Source of the DNA: Actinopolyspora erythraea
GTDB taxonomy: Bacteria > Actinomycetota > Actinomycetes > Mycobacteriales > Pseudonocardiaceae
Direction of reading: 5' to 3'
Assembly (NCBI RefSeq): GCF_002263515.1
Contig: NZ_CP022752.1
Coordinates: 2,604,001-2,668,000 of the forward strand
Length of the DNA stretch: 64,000 bases
Shown: piece after piece, positions 36,198 through 45,711 of the stretch
Layout: every line of letters begins with the position of its first letter
Numbering within the stretch: position 1 is the first letter of the stretch
The notes under the pieces: model-generated
Databases searched by the model: none
What the model was told of the DNA's origin: nothing
Seen by the model: only the letters and a program-made list of their open reading frames with translations
Made by a program: the position numbers and the translations under genes

Positions 36198-36537
36198 CAA
36201 GCACCTCCTGCAGTAGTTCGCGGTCCGGCCCATGCTCCTGCCACTCGGTGGACAGCGTGGCCAGATGTCCCTGATCCACCAGATCGGCCACTATCACCCT
36301 GGTGACGCTGGCGGGTAACTCGAGGTGAGCGGCTATCTCGGCGATCGACAGGGATCCACCGGAGCACAGCCGCAGCGTCCGGCGTTGCTCCGGTGAGAGC
36401 AGCGACGGGTCGGCGTGCCGCGTGGCCTGGATGAGCGTGGTGAGATCGAGAGTGTTCCTGGTCGGGTGAGCACGTCCCCCCGTGATCAGGTAGGGACGTA
36501 CCAACGCCTCCCGGTCCCGCCGCCGTGGCGGACTCAT
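36175..36537 (-). CDS. cvnC: conservon DUF742 protein (CvnC-type)
   Basis: 120 residues. RPYLITGGRAHPTR at the N-terminus and a winged-helix-like LSIAEIAAHLELPASVTRVIVADLVDQGHL are diagnostic for DUF742. It overlaps cvnB by ATGA and contains the ribosome site of cvnD, so the four genes are a single translational unit. The biochemical role is unknown; it is part of the G-protein-like signalling complex. Confidence 0.93.
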   Translation of the reverse strand: MSPPRRRDREALVRPYLITGGRAHPTRNTLDLTTLIQATRHADPSLLSPEQRRTLRLCSGGSLSIAEIAAHLELPASVTRVIVADLVDQGHLATLSTEWQEHGPDRELLQEVLDGLRALR

Positions 36538-36959
36538 GAGCGGTCACTGTCCCCGGAACGGGGCACGGTTCCCAGCTCGGTGCCCAATTTCTGCACCACC
36601 GCGTGGAACCGCTGCGTAGCGGGCCCCATGTCCACCTTCTTGGTGGTCGAGACGCCCATGTAGGCGTGCGGTCCGGCCGCGATGAGGAAGATGTAGCCGG
36701 TGTCGAACTCGATGAGCGTCTGGTTCCACGCGGGCTGTGCCTCCGACGAACCGCCGCAGAACTCGGTGGCGGCGGCCGAGGAGCCGCGCAGCGAGGCCAG
36801 GCACGCGGCGAACCGGTCGGCGTCGGCCTCGCTGATCTCGCCCGTGGCGGTGATCACTAATCCGTCTCTGGCTAAGACAACGGCGCTGCGCACCTCCGGC
36901 AGCAGCACGTCGTCGAGCATCCAACGTAGTTCCGGGCGCCGGACGGTGTTCGTACTCAT
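36534..36959 (-). CDS. cvnB: roadblock/LC7 protein (CvnB-type)
   Basis: 141 residues, one roadblock/LC7 domain: LRWMLDDVLLPEVRSAVVLARDGLVITATG, DADRFAACLASLRGSSAAATEF, and FLIAAGPHAYMGVSTTKKVDMG. Roadblock proteins act as GTPase-activating or scaffold subunits for MglA-like GTPases such as the adjacent CvnD. ATGA overlaps at both ends with cvnA and cvnC. Confidence 0.93.
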   Translation of the reverse strand: MSTNTVRRPELRWMLDDVLLPEVRSAVVLARDGLVITATGEISEADADRFAACLASLRGSSAAATEFCGGSSEAQPAWNQTLIEFDTGYIFLIAAGPHAYMGVSTTKKVDMGPATQRFHAVVQKLGTELGTVPRSGDSDRS

Positions 36960-38272
36960 GCGTGGGTGTCCTCATCCTCGTTCTCGCCGACTGGGAAGGC
37001 GCTGTTGGACTCGCTGGCCTGCTGCCAGGCGGCCAGTCCCGCCGCGCTGTCGGAACTGTCGGGGGGTGCCGCCTCGGCCTGTTCGGTGGTGGCCTCCCGC
37101 CTCCTGCGGCTGCGCTTGGGCAGCCCGCCGGAGGTACGTTGCCGGGACCGCGCGGCGTCCCGCTCACCGCTGTCGGCCGCCTCCGAAGCGGCCTTCTCCC
37201 GAACCGGGCTCTCCTCCGGGATCTCGATGTGGGTCAGCAACTCGTTCGGCACGAACACCACGGCTCGCATACCCCCGTAGAGCGGCGGGGCGTCCACCGA
37301 GACGGTAAGCCCGTAGCGCGCGGCCAACAGCCCGACGACGGCGAACCCGACCCGTGGTGGATCACCGATCTCGTCGAGGGCCACCTCCTGTTTCGACAGC
37401 AGCCGTTCGGCGCGACGCCGCTCCTCCAGCGGCATGCCGACCCCTGCGTCGTCGATGGTGACGGCGACGCCGTTGTGCGCCGGCTGCACTCCGACCGCGA
37501 CCTGCGCGTACGGCGGCGAGTAGCGCGCGGCGTTGTCCAACAGCTCCGCGACGAGCAGCACGAGCGGCTCCACCACGCGAGTGACCACTCCGAGGTCGCC
37601 GACGGACTCGCCCTCGGTACTCGGGTTGTTGGCGCTGACCGAGATGCGCTGGTAGTCCCTGATCTGCGACTGGGCTCCCCGGAGTATGTCCTGCAGGCTC
37701 GTGGCAGAGCGCTGCTGACCGATCCAGGCCCCGAACAGCACGGCGAAGCCGCGCAGCCTCCTGCTGAGCTGCGAGCCCGCGTGGTCGATGGTGTAGAGGT
37801 CGGCGAGCACGTCGGCGTCGTCGTGGCGGTGCTGCATGTCCGACACGGCCATGTGCTGTTCCGCGGCCAGGCCCCGCACGGTGTCCAGCACCCCGGTCAG
37901 GGTCCGCCGCGAGGCCTGTTCGGTGTGCTCACGGGTGGCGCGCACGACCCGTTCGATGCCGTCGACGAGTTCGGCGAGGGACTCGGAGACCGGGGTGCCG
38001 TCCGCCTGTCGCAACGGCCCCGGCACCGGAGCGGTCGACATCCCGTTGAGGGACTCGGCCAACGCGGGCAACCGCTTGGTCCGCAGGTGTTCGAGCTCGG
38101 CGAGGTACTGCTCGCGTTCCCTGACGAGTTCCACTATTCGCTGTCGCTGGCGAGCGATGGCCGCAGCACCGGCTACCGCCAGCGCGGTCAAACCGGCGGC
38201 GCCCGCCGATCGCACCACTGAGGCGGCACTCCACCGGTGGGGGGTCGAACTCATTGAGTGTTGTGTTGTCAT
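36956..38272 (-). CDS. cvnA: conservon sensor kinase-like protein (CvnA-type)
   Basis: 438 residues. One N-terminal transmembrane helix (VVRSAGAAGLTALAVAGAAAIA), a coiled coil QRQRIVELVREREQYLAELEHL, a helical dimerisation region, and a HATPase_c domain with LLVAELLDNAARYSPP (N box) and VTIDDAGVGMP (G1), then RVGFAVVGLLAARYGL. No clear phospho-His box is seen, as is usual for these proteins. The C-terminal 90 residues are charged and disordered. ATG 38272 after GAGGGACGC. First gene of the operon. Confidence 0.9.
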   Translation of the reverse strand: MTTQHSMSSTPHRWSAASVVRSAGAAGLTALAVAGAAAIARQRQRIVELVREREQYLAELEHLRTKRLPALAESLNGMSTAPVPGPLRQADGTPVSESLAELVDGIERVVRATREHTEQASRRTLTGVLDTVRGLAAEQHMAVSDMQHRHDDADVLADLYTIDHAGSQLSRRLRGFAVLFGAWIGQQRSATSLQDILRGAQSQIRDYQRISVSANNPSTEGESVGDLGVVTRVVEPLVLLVAELLDNAARYSPPYAQVAVGVQPAHNGVAVTIDDAGVGMPLEERRRAERLLSKQEVALDEIGDPPRVGFAVVGLLAARYGLTVSVDAPPLYGGMRAVVFVPNELLTHIEIPEESPVREKAASEAADSGERDAARSRQRTSGGLPKRSRRRREATTEQAEAAPPDSSDSAAGLAAWQQASESNSAFPVGENEDEDTHA

Positions 38273-38701
38273 GCGTCCCTCGTGAACGAACGTGCGGGGC
38301 ACCATGCGTCATGGCAGCCACGGAGACGACACCGCCGTCGCCGGAGTTCGCGCCCGCTCCGCGACTCGCGGTCCACGGTGGACTCGTCCGGCACAACTCC
38401 GGTGCGGTGAGGTGGTCGCGAGCAAGATCGTACGCACCCGTCGCGGAAACTCCTCGTGGTGGCCGGTGCCTCTCAGGAAAGAGTTACCACTAGAGTGGGA
38501 GGGAGGTGTATTCGTCCACTCTGGATCAAAAATTCCGGCCCGTGCGGGCCGAGGTGTCCCGCGCGGGCCGAGCGGCGGGCGGCGGGAACGGGGCACGCGC
38601 CCGGCAGGAGCGCTGGGCCGGACGGGGAACCGGACGCCCCGGCGGACCCGCACTCCACGCCGCGGTAGGCCAACCCGGAGCCGGGAGGATGAGTGTGGGC
38701 C
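38273..38701. other. intergenic upstream of the conservon
   Basis: About 430 bp with the probable conservon promoter and the 3' flank of the SRPBCC gene. I find no supported coding frame. A stretch AAAGAGTTACCACTAGAGTGGGAGGGAGG at about 38478-38505 has the short palindrome CCACTAGAGTGG (38489-38500), a possible protein site. Confidence 0.4.
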
Positions 38702-39163
38702 TCAGTCCCGCTCGACCAGCTTCTTCAGCGCACGGAGTGTGTGCTCGATGTTGCGCTGGTTGGCCCCTTCCCGGTCGGACTCGCCGGTGGTCTCGGCGCT
38801 CACGGGGGTGTACCAGGACGGCCGCCGGTCCCAGGTGCTCTCCACGACGCGACATCCCGCGTCGGTGGGAACCAGCTCGTAACTCCAGTGCGAGACCGGC
38901 GTGTCCCCGTCGTCGACGTCGAACGCGAACCGCCGCCCACTCTCGGCGGCACGGATCGTGGCCACTGTCGACCAGGACTTGTCACCGTTGCGGTTGAAAC
39001 CGCGAAACCGCACCCCCGGTCGCGGTGACGACGCGTCCAACCAGGCACAGCTCTCGAGCTCCTCGGAGACCTCGGCGAGAACGTCGAGATCGGTGAGCAT
39101 CCGGTAGACAGCCTCCGGTGACGCGGTCACATCGACATGTGCGCTCGCCGTCGGTTCAACCAC
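38702..39163 (-). CDS. SRPBCC (polyketide cyclase/START-fold) protein
   Basis: 153 residues. ASAHVDVTASPEAVYRMLTDLDVLAEVSEELESCAWL opens a typical SRPBCC domain; GVRFRGFNRNGDKSWSTVATI, HWSYELVPTDAGCRVVESTW and a long C-terminal helix complete it. Likely binds a lipid or aromatic ligand; no enzyme partner is adjacent. The GTG at 39163 is preceded by GAGGAGG with good spacing and the domain begins directly after it. Divergent from the BCCT gene. Confidence 0.82.
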   Translation of the reverse strand: MVEPTASAHVDVTASPEAVYRMLTDLDVLAEVSEELESCAWLDASSPRPGVRFRGFNRNGDKSWSTVATIRAAESGRRFAFDVDDGDTPVSHWSYELVPTDAGCRVVESTWDRRPSWYTPVSAETTGESDREGANQRNIEHTLRALKKLVERD

Positions 39164-39429
39164 TCCGGCCTCCTCACACCAGGGTCGACTCACGGCCAGA
39201 CTACCCCACCGAACGCACCCGCTCACCGCCCGAGCCCGCCCCGGAGCTCGGGCAAGCGTCCGAACGGGGACAGAATCGATACAGCACGGAGCGGGAACGC
39301 CCCGTGACGGGCACGCACGACCGCCTGCCCTGCGCGGCACGGCCGGATGGAGGACGATGGTGCGCGGGCCCAAGCGCCCCGGTGTACTCACCGCGGGCGC
39401 CCCGCAGCGCTCGGGGATGGTGATCCACA

Positions 39430-41106
39430 GTGATTCGAGATTATGTCAGAACGCACACGAATCCCCCGGTGTTCATCATCTCGGGGATCGTGGCCGTGGC
39501 CTTCGTGTTGTGGGGGGTTCTGGCCCCGGCGAACGTCAGCACCGTAGCCGGCAACGTGAACAGCTTCATCACCACGAACTTCGGCTGGCTCTACATCCTT
39601 TCGGCCACCCTGTTCCTCATCTTCGTCGTCGTGATCATGCTCAGCCGGTTCGGCAACATCCGGCTCGGACCGCCGGACTCCAAACCCGAGTACGGCCGGA
39701 TGGCCTGGTTCGCCATGCTGTTCACTGCCGGCATGGGGATCGGGCTGGTCTACTTCGCGGTCAGTGAACCGGTTGCGCACTACCTCAATCCGCCCACCGG
39801 CCAGGGCGGCACCGAGCAAGACGTGTCCGAAGCGATGAACCTCACCTTCTTCCACTGGGGACTGCACCCCTGGGCGATCTACATCGTGCTGGGGTTGTCG
39901 CTGGGCTACTTCGCCTTCCGCCGGGGAATGCCGCTGCGTCCCGCCGCGGCGTTCTACCCGCTGATCGGGGAGCGCATCTACGGCTGGATCGGGCACGTGA
40001 TCGACATCCTGGCCGTGTTCGGCACCCTGTTCGGGCTGGCCACCTCGCTCGGTATCGGAGGTCAGCAGGTGGGCGCCGGACTGGAGACCCTGTTCGGCGT
40101 CCCGAACACCGCCACGCTGCAGGTGATCCTGATCCTGTCCATCACCGCCATCGCGGTCGTGTCGGTGATGCTCGGCATCGACAGGGGCATCCGCAACCTG
40201 TCGCTGATCAACCTGTGGCTGGCCTTCTCCCTGATGGTGTTCGTGTTCGTGGTGGCCTCCTCACGCGACATCGTCAACGCGCTGGCGAACAACATCGGAA
40301 CCTATCTGCAGAACCTGCCGCTGACGAGCTTCGAGACCTACCCGGGCAACGCCGAGGCGAGGGAGTGGCAGGCCGATTGGACACTGTTCTACTGGGGCTG
40401 GTGGATCTCCTGGTCCCCCTTCGTCGGGATGTTCCTGGCCAGGATCTCGTTCGGACGCACGATCCGGCAGTTCATCGGAGGCGCGCTGTTCGCCCCCGTG
40501 GGGGCCTCGATGGTGTGGCTGACGGTGTTCGGCGACGCCGCGCTGCAGCGACTGCGCGCCAACCCGAACAACCCCCTCGCCGACGCCAGCTCGGAAACGG
40601 CGATGTTCGTGCTGTTCAACCAGCTGCCGGTGGTGGAGGTGGTCAGCATCCTCGCCTCGGTGCTGGCGATCATCGTGGTGGTGCTGTTCTTCGCCACCTC
40701 CTCGGACTCCGGCTCGCTGGTGGTCGACATCCTCACCAACGGCGGCGATCCGCGCCCGAGATGGCAGCAGCGACTGTTCTGGGCCGTGCTGGAGGGTGTG
40801 ATCGCCGCGGTGCTGCTGGCGGCAGGGGCTGTCAGCGGCGCGGACGCGTTGAGCGCGCTGCAGACCGCCTCGATCGTGGCCGGGCTGCCGTTCTGCATCG
40901 TGCTGCTGCTGATGTGCGTGGGACTGACCAAGGCGCTCAACCAGGAGCGTCACTTACTGCCCCGACCCGAGGAGCCCAGCCCTTTGATCGGCCTGCGAGA
41001 GAGCGCGGCCAGGGCCCGCCGGACCACTTCGGGCGGTGACTCGGGCGGTGGAACCACCCGGGAGTCCGGTGAGGGGACGAGCGGTTCCGATACCGACAGG
41101 GAGTGA
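39430..41106 (+). CDS. BCCT-family compatible-solute transporter
   Basis: 558 residues, about 12 helices. GMGIGLVYFAVSEP holds the glycine-rich substrate/sodium motif of betaine carriers, and TLFYWGWWISWSPFVGMFLARIS is the signature BCCT helix with its conserved Trp residues. The C-terminal 60 residues are polar, Ser/Gly/Glu-rich, and may sense osmotic state. Expected role: sodium-driven uptake of glycine betaine or ectoine during salt stress. GTG start after GGGATGGTGATCC. A large hairpin follows, so it is monocistronic. Confidence 0.93.
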   Translation: MIRDYVRTHTNPPVFIISGIVAVAFVLWGVLAPANVSTVAGNVNSFITTNFGWLYILSATLFLIFVVVIMLSRFGNIRLGPPDSKPEYGRMAWFAMLFTAGMGIGLVYFAVSEPVAHYLNPPTGQGGTEQDVSEAMNLTFFHWGLHPWAIYIVLGLSLGYFAFRRGMPLRPAAAFYPLIGERIYGWIGHVIDILAVFGTLFGLATSLGIGGQQVGAGLETLFGVPNTATLQVILILSITAIAVVSVMLGIDRGIRNLSLINLWLAFSLMVFVFVVASSRDIVNALANNIGTYLQNLPLTSFETYPGNAEAREWQADWTLFYWGWWISWSPFVGMFLARISFGRTIRQFIGGALFAPVGASMVWLTVFGDAALQRLRANPNNPLADASSETAMFVLFNQLPVVEVVSILASVLAIIVVVLFFATSSDSGSLVVDILTNGGDPRPRWQQRLFWAVLEGVIAAVLLAAGAVSGADALSALQTASIVAGLPFCIVLLLMCVGLTKALNQERHLLPRPEEPSPLIGLRESAARARRTTSGGDSGGGTTRESGEGTSGSDTDRE

Positions 41107-41124
41107 TCCCGGCACGTCCGCGCG

Positions 41125-41160
41125 GCGGCCGGCAGAGCTCTTCCGAGCTCGGCCGGCCGC
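41125..41160 (+). terminator. terminator of the BCCT gene
   Basis: GCGGCCGGC (41125-41133) pairs with GCCGGCCGC (41152-41160), with an inner GAGCTC-TTCC-GAGCTC stem, giving 15 paired bases and one A/G mismatch. It lies 19 bp after the BCCT stop. Confidence 0.75.
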
Positions 41161-41218
41161 TCCACCGGTGTCTCCGGCGAACCGGGAGTTCGCCGGGAAC
41201 CGGTTCGACGAGCTACCG

Positions 41219-42202
41219 TCAGACGACGTAGGGCCATCCCTGGGAGTCCCAGGCGAGCAGGTTCACGCCGAGCTTGTGCGCGCCGGAGTCGTTGGCGTCG
41301 TAGTAGTGGTAGACGAGCAGGCTGCCGTCGGAGTCGTGCATCACGCTCTGTCCACCCGGGCCGATGATGTTGTCGTGGCTTCCGAGTATCCGTGTGCCGC
41401 CACCCTGCAGCATCGGCGTGCCGGAACGGTCCACGTAGGGCCCGGTGGGAGAGGTGGAACGTCCGACCATGACCCGGTAGGTGCTGTCGGTGCCCTCGCA
41501 GCACTGCCCGAAGGAGACGATCAGGTAGAAGTAGCCGTTCCGCTCGATGATCTCCGGGGCCTCGACCTCGTCCGAGGAGGGGCCGCTCGCCAGGTGGTAG
41601 AGAGTGCGGTCGCTACCGTGCTGCTTCCCGGTCGAGGGATCCAACCTGATCATGCGGATACCGCTCCAGAAGGATCCGAAGGTGAGCCACCACTTTCCGG
41701 AGCTGTCGACGAACAGGTCCGGATCGATGGCGTTGTGGTTGTCACTGGTGGTCGTGCTGTGGACGATCCCCTGGTCCTGCCAGTCACCGGGCTCACCGGT
41801 CGTACTGGTGGCCAGCCCGATCGCCGAGTGGTTCGACCCGAACGAGGAGGCGGCGTAGTAGAGCAGGTACCTGCCGCCGTGGTGGGAGATGTCCGGCGCC
41901 CAGATGTCTCCCGCGGAATTGTAGTCGTAAACCCAGGACGGAACGCTGGAGAACGCCGAACCGGTACGTGTGAAATCGATTCGGTCCGAGGAATGGCGCA
42001 TCTGTATTCCGCCGCCGGTGGAGAACAGTCGGTAACCGGAGTCGGTTCGCATCATAGCCGGGTCGTGTGCGGCGATGTCGCCGGTAACGGTGCCGGGCAT
42101 CGGGTAATCCGCCGCCGACACGCCGGGGGCGGCGATTCCGAGGGTGGTCAACAACGCGGCGAGCACGCCCGCGATCCGAAGGGGAATTCGATAAGTGAAC
42201 AT
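41219..42202 (-). CDS. secreted GH43 endo-arabinanase-like glycosidase
   Basis: 327 residues. A Sec signal peptide MFTYRIPLRIAGVLAALLTTLG... ends near VSAADYP. The five-bladed propeller shows the three GH43 acids: Asp in AHDPAMM, Asp in NAIDPDLF, and Glu in EVEAPEIIE. Other family pieces are GDIWAPDISHHGGRYLLYYAAS and FGSFWSGIRM. Likely endo-1,5-alpha-arabinanase or a related hydrolase acting on plant pectin side chains. ATG preceded by TTTGAGGAGCCC. Single gene; no sugar transporter adjacent. Confidence 0.9.
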   Translation of the reverse strand: MFTYRIPLRIAGVLAALLTTLGIAAPGVSAADYPMPGTVTGDIAAHDPAMMRTDSGYRLFSTGGGIQMRHSSDRIDFTRTGSAFSSVPSWVYDYNSAGDIWAPDISHHGGRYLLYYAASSFGSNHSAIGLATSTTGEPGDWQDQGIVHSTTTSDNHNAIDPDLFVDSSGKWWLTFGSFWSGIRMIRLDPSTGKQHGSDRTLYHLASGPSSDEVEAPEIIERNGYFYLIVSFGQCCEGTDSTYRVMVGRSTSPTGPYVDRSGTPMLQGGGTRILGSHDNIIGPGGQSVMHDSDGSLLVYHYYDANDSGAHKLGVNLLAWDSQGWPYVV

Positions 42203-42581
42203 GGGCTCCTCAAAAAGGTCGTCCGTGCTCGGCACACTAGGAATCGCGCGTTCTTCCACCCGGCCGTGACACGCTGGACCACCCGGCCGAGGTCGGTGAG
42301 CCACCCGAACGCGGTAGCCGATCGTCCCGAAACCGGCCGTTCGAAGAGCCGAACACCGTTCGAAAACAAGTTAGAACGGTGTGACGTGACGGTCAACACA
42401 ACCTGCCGCACTGCGTCCTTCCGGCGGTACCCCGGGCCCGCCGTTTCGGCGCAGCGCTCCCTCCGAATCGGAGGATGCTCCCCATTCACTTCTCGCGGGC
42501 CGACTCCACTGACGCACGAGTTCCAGCACGCTCCAGCCAGGAGCGGACCGAACGAACACCGCGGTGCGCGGAGGGCCCTGA

Positions 42582-43370
42582 TCAACCCTCCGGACGCAGG
42601 ACCACGAACTCGGCACCGGCCTGGTCGAGACACACGGCCAGCCGCCCCACCCCTTCGGCGTTCTCCGGGCCCATGACAACGCTGCCGCCACCTTCGGCGA
42701 CCAGCTCCGCCGTGCGGTCACAGTCGGAGACGGTGAAAACCGGGTGCCAATAGGGCGTGCGGTCCGCGCCGAGGGAGTCGGCGGGAAGCCACACCATGCC
42801 GCCGTGCGTTCGTTCCTCCGCACCTTCCCCGGGAGCGATCAGCGAATACGTACCGCCCCCACCGGGAAGCGGGATGTCCCGCGTCCACCAACCGAACAGC
42901 TCACCGTAGAACTCCTTGGCCGCCGTCACGTCGCTGGTGCACAGTTCGATCCAGTTCAGCGAGACCGGCTCGCCGACCAGCTCCACGCCGGGCAGCCGGC
43001 CCGCCTGCCAGACGGCGAACCGGGTCCCGGCGGGGTCGGCGAACTGCGCCAGTCTGGCCCGCCCGTCGGCGTCGAACGGCTCCACCCGCACGGTTCCGCC
43101 CAGTCGGCGCACGGCCCGGGCGGCCTCATCGGCGTCGGTGGTTCTGAAGTAGATCAGCCACGCCGACCGGGCACCCCGTTCGGTCAGCGGACCGAGGGCC
43201 GCGACGACGCGTCCCGCTGTCCGGAAGACCCCGTGACCCTCGCCTTCGCCGCCCTCCGGCGTGTACTCCCAGCCGAACACCGTGCCGTAGAACTCCGCCG
43301 CGGCACCGACGTCGGGCGCCCCCAGGTCGAGCCAGCACGGTTGTCCCGCCACGAAATCGGTCGTGATCAT
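42582..43370 (-). CDS. two-domain VOC (glyoxalase/bleomycin-resistance fold) protein
   Basis: 262 residues with two VOC modules: about 8-120 (PCWLDLGAPDVGAAAEFYGTVFGWEYTP) and about 137-258 (VSLNWIELCTSDVTAAKEFYGELFGWWT). This PF-type tandem arrangement is common in Streptomyces proteins annotated as glyoxalase or hydroxylase. The usual metal positions are partly replaced (Asp/Glu/His scattered), so catalysis is unproven. ATG at 43370 after GGAGGGACGAAC. No neighbours suggest the substrate. Confidence 0.85.
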   Translation of the reverse strand: MITTDFVAGQPCWLDLGAPDVGAAAEFYGTVFGWEYTPEGGEGEGHGVFRTAGRVVAALGPLTERGARSAWLIYFRTTDADEAARAVRRLGGTVRVEPFDADGRARLAQFADPAGTRFAVWQAGRLPGVELVGEPVSLNWIELCTSDVTAAKEFYGELFGWWTRDIPLPGGGGTYSLIAPGEGAEERTHGGMVWLPADSLGADRTPYWHPVFTVSDCDRTAELVAEGGGSVVMGPENAEGVGRLAVCLDQAGAEFVVLRPEG

Positions 43371-43594
43371 GTTCGTCCCTCCGGAAAACACTCGTCGGAT
43401 CCTCGTCGCCGGGAGGGCGGAGGATGCGGTCACCGTCGCATCCACCCCCGACACTCGCGTTTCCGCTGGAACGGCTCTCCCGGACGGGAGGCGGGAACAC
43501 GGGAGGAACACGCCGCGAACCCCCGGGCGGAAACCGGGCCGACCGGAGGAACGACGGTGCCCGACCCCTGTGGCCAGGCGGGACTCCCCGAGAT

Positions 43595-44341
43595 CTATCG
43601 GGTCTGCAACAGCGGCACGGCGGGCGCCCCGCTGGGCAACATGTACTTGCCGATCAACAGCGGGGTGCTGTCGCTGCGGACCACCTGGGTGATCAGCACC
43701 ACGGGTGTGTCGGAGGGACGCCGGAACGCCGCGCCGCGCTGCCCGCCGAGCACGCTCGCGGTGATCGCGCTCGAACCGCGCAACGACAGCTGGGGGAAAC
43801 GCGAGGTCAACACGTCCAGCATGGTCCTGGGCTGTTCCGAGGCGACGCGCAGCGCCTCCGGGAGCTCGGAGGCGAGTTCGGCCAGCGAGTCGTCCGGCAG
43901 GATCCATTCCTGCACCAGGCAGGCCGGTGAACCGTCGACGTCGACGATGCTCTCCCAGAACCGGATCTCGCTGGCGGCGGGGACCGGTAAATGCTGCAGC
44001 ACCAGGTCGGTGGGTTCCTCGGTGGAACGGGCCAGCACCCGTACCGCGGCGGTTTCACCCCCCAGAAGCTTCTCGACGGAGTTCAGGCGCTCGAATCCCC
44101 GGTGCGGGGTTCCGGTGCTGACCGTGCGTCCCACTCCTCGACGAACCGTGATCACGCCGTCCTCCTGCAGCAGGATCAACGCCTCACGCAGCGCCGGACG
44201 GCTCACCCCCAGTTCACCAGCCAGCTCGGGTTCGGACGGCAGCGCCGAGCCGGGCGGATAGTGCCCCGCGCGAATGGCGTCCACGATCCGCTCGTAGAGC
44301 TCCACGGACGGTCTGCGCTGTGATCCACGACTGCCCGGCAC
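43595..44341 (-). CDS. GntR-family repressor with UTRA-like effector domain
   Basis: 248 residues. N-terminal winged HTH: LYERIVDAIRAGHYPPGSALPSEPELAGELGVSRPALREAL. The C-terminal 160 residues look like a UTRA domain (HutC group): IRFWESIVDVDGSPACLVQEWILPD and DTPVVLITQVVRSDSTPLLIGKYMLP. It is divergent from adenosine deaminase, and two 11-bp palindromic sites lie in the intergenic region, one near its own start, so I infer that it represses both. GTG start. The effector may be a purine nucleoside. Confidence 0.88.
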   Translation of the reverse strand: MPGSRGSQRRPSVELYERIVDAIRAGHYPPGSALPSEPELAGELGVSRPALREALILLQEDGVITVRRGVGRTVSTGTPHRGFERLNSVEKLLGGETAAVRVLARSTEEPTDLVLQHLPVPAASEIRFWESIVDVDGSPACLVQEWILPDDSLAELASELPEALRVASEQPRTMLDVLTSRFPQLSLRGSSAITASVLGGQRGAAFRRPSDTPVVLITQVVRSDSTPLLIGKYMLPSGAPAVPLLQTR

Positions 44342-44361
44342 GCTTCACCTCGCTCAAAGCT

Positions 44362-44372
44362 TTGTCAGACAA
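44362..44372. promoter_or_regulatory. GntR operator copy 1 (autoregulatory side)
   Basis: TTGTCAGACAA, a perfect 11-bp palindrome, 21 bp upstream of the gntR start codon. A second, near-identical copy is on the adenosine deaminase side. Confidence 0.6.
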
Positions 44373-44462
44373 GCTAGTTCGAACATCCTCATCCGGTCAA
44401 TCCGGCACACCACGCCTGCGAGACGATCGGAGACACCGTAGGAGACCGAACGCGAGAGATGT

Positions 44463-44490
44463 TTGACAAGTGCGCTACCTGGCGTGTACA
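44463..44490 (+). promoter_or_regulatory. promoter of the adenosine deaminase gene
   Basis: Consensus -35 TTGACA at 44463-44468, with TGTACA at 44485-44490 (16-bp spacer) as best -10; TACACA two bases further is an alternative. Transcription would start near 44497, placing operator copy 2 at about +10. Confidence 0.5.
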
Positions 44491-44507
44491 CACTCGAACA
44501 ATCAAAC

Positions 44508-44518
44508 TTGTCTGACAG
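44508..44518. promoter_or_regulatory. GntR operator copy 2 (adenosine deaminase side)
   Basis: TTGTCTGACAG differs from the perfect site TTGTCAGACAA at the centre and last base. It lies just after the predicted transcript start and 30 bp before the TTG start codon, the position for a roadblock repressor. Confidence 0.55.
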
Positions 44519-44547
44519 CATCGTCACGGTTCGAGGAGGTAGCGCTG

Positions 44548-45711
44548 TTGCGAGGAATGACCACCGGCCCCACGGACGAACAGATCAGGCAAGCCCCGAA
44601 GGTGCTGCTGCATGATCACCTCGACGGCGGACTTCGCCCGCGAACCGTCGCCGAGCTCGCCGCGCGCGACGGTTACGGACAACTGCCGAGCACGGATCCG
44701 GCGGAACTGGAGAACTGGTTCGCGGCTGCCGCCGAAGCCGGCTCGCTGGAGGAGTATCTGGAGCGTTTCACCCACACGGTCGGGGTGCTGCAAACCCCCG
44801 AGGCGCTGCGACGCGTCGCCGCGGAGTGCGCCGAGGACCTGGCCGCCGACGGTGTGGTCTACGCCGAGATCCGGTACGCCCCCGAGCTGAGCACGCAGGG
44901 AGGCATGGAGCTGGACGAGGTGGTCGAGGCGATCCTGGCCGGTTTCGGCGAGGGGGCGAACCGCGCGGCGGAGCAGGGGCGGCGCATCCGGGTCGGACTG
45001 CTGCTGTGCGCGATGCGGCAGGCCTCGCGATCCTCCGAGATCGCCAGGCTGGCGGTACGCTACCGCGACCAGGGCGTGGTCGGGTTCGACATCGCGGGCC
45101 CCGAAGCCGGCCACCCGCCCACCCAGTCGTTGGAGGCGTTCGAGTACCTGCGGCGCGAGAACTTCCACTTCACCATCCACGCCGGTGAAGGGTTCGGCCT
45201 TCCCTCCATCTGGGAGGCCATCCAGTACTGCGGCGCGGCGCGGCTGGGCCACGGGGTTCGGATCCTCGACGACATCACGTTCGACGAGAGCGGCACCGCC
45301 CACCTGGGACGGCTCGCCTCCTTCGTCCGGGACCGGCGAATCCCGCTCGAGATGTGCCCCAGATCGAACGTGCACACCGGAACGGTGAACTCGCTGCCGG
45401 AACACCCCATCGCACTGCTGCGCGAGCTGCACTTCCGCGTGACGGTCAACACCGACAACAGGCTGATGAGCCAGACGAGCATGAGCAGGGAGTTCAGGGA
45501 ACTCATCGACACCTTCGGATACACCCTGGACGACCTGCAGTGGTTCACCGTGAACGCGATGAAGTCGGCCTTCCTGCCGTTCAACCAGCGACTCGCGCTG
45601 ATCAACGAGGTGATCAAGCCGGGCTACGCCGCGCTGCGCTCGGAGTCGCTGTTCGGCAAGGTCGACGAGTCGGTGGGGCCGGTGACGACGACTTCCGGGA
45701 GCGGCGAGTGA
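44548..45711 (+). CDS. add: adenosine deaminase
   Basis: 387 residues. Metal and catalytic motifs of the adenosine deaminase family: [13 protein letters not shown] (HxH), [11 protein letters not shown] (His and Glu), [17 protein letters not shown], and VNTDNRLMS (Asp). It converts adenosine or deoxyadenosine to inosine for purine salvage. The TTG at 44548 is chosen because GAGGAGGT stands 7 nt before it; ATG 44557 is possible but has only AGGA directly adjacent. Divergent from the GntR gene with shared operators, so expression is probably induced by nucleosides. Confidence 0.92.
   Translation: MRGMTTGPTDEQIRQAPKVLLHDHLDGGLRPRTVAELAARDGYGQLPSTDPAELENWFAAAAEAGSLEEYLERFTHTVGVLQTPEALRRVAAECAEDLAADGVVYAEIRYAPELSTQGGMELDEVVEAILAGFGEGANRAAEQGRRIRVGLLLCAMRQASRSSEIARLAVRYRDQGVVGFDIAGPEAGHPPTQSLEAFEYLRRENFHFTIHAGEGFGLPSIWEAIQYCGAARLGHGVRILDDITFDESGTAHLGRLASFVRDRRIPLEMCPRSNVHTGTVNSLPEHPIALLRELHFRVTVNTDNRLMSQTSMSREFRELIDTFGYTLDDLQWFTVNAMKSAFLPFNQRLALINEVIKPGYAALRSESLFGKVDESVGPVTTTSGSGE

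Noticed and set aside
41036..42676. Long plus-strand frame opposite the arabinanase
   Set aside because: It is the complement of a clear secreted GH43 gene, with a Val/Gly/Arg-rich translation and no start signals.
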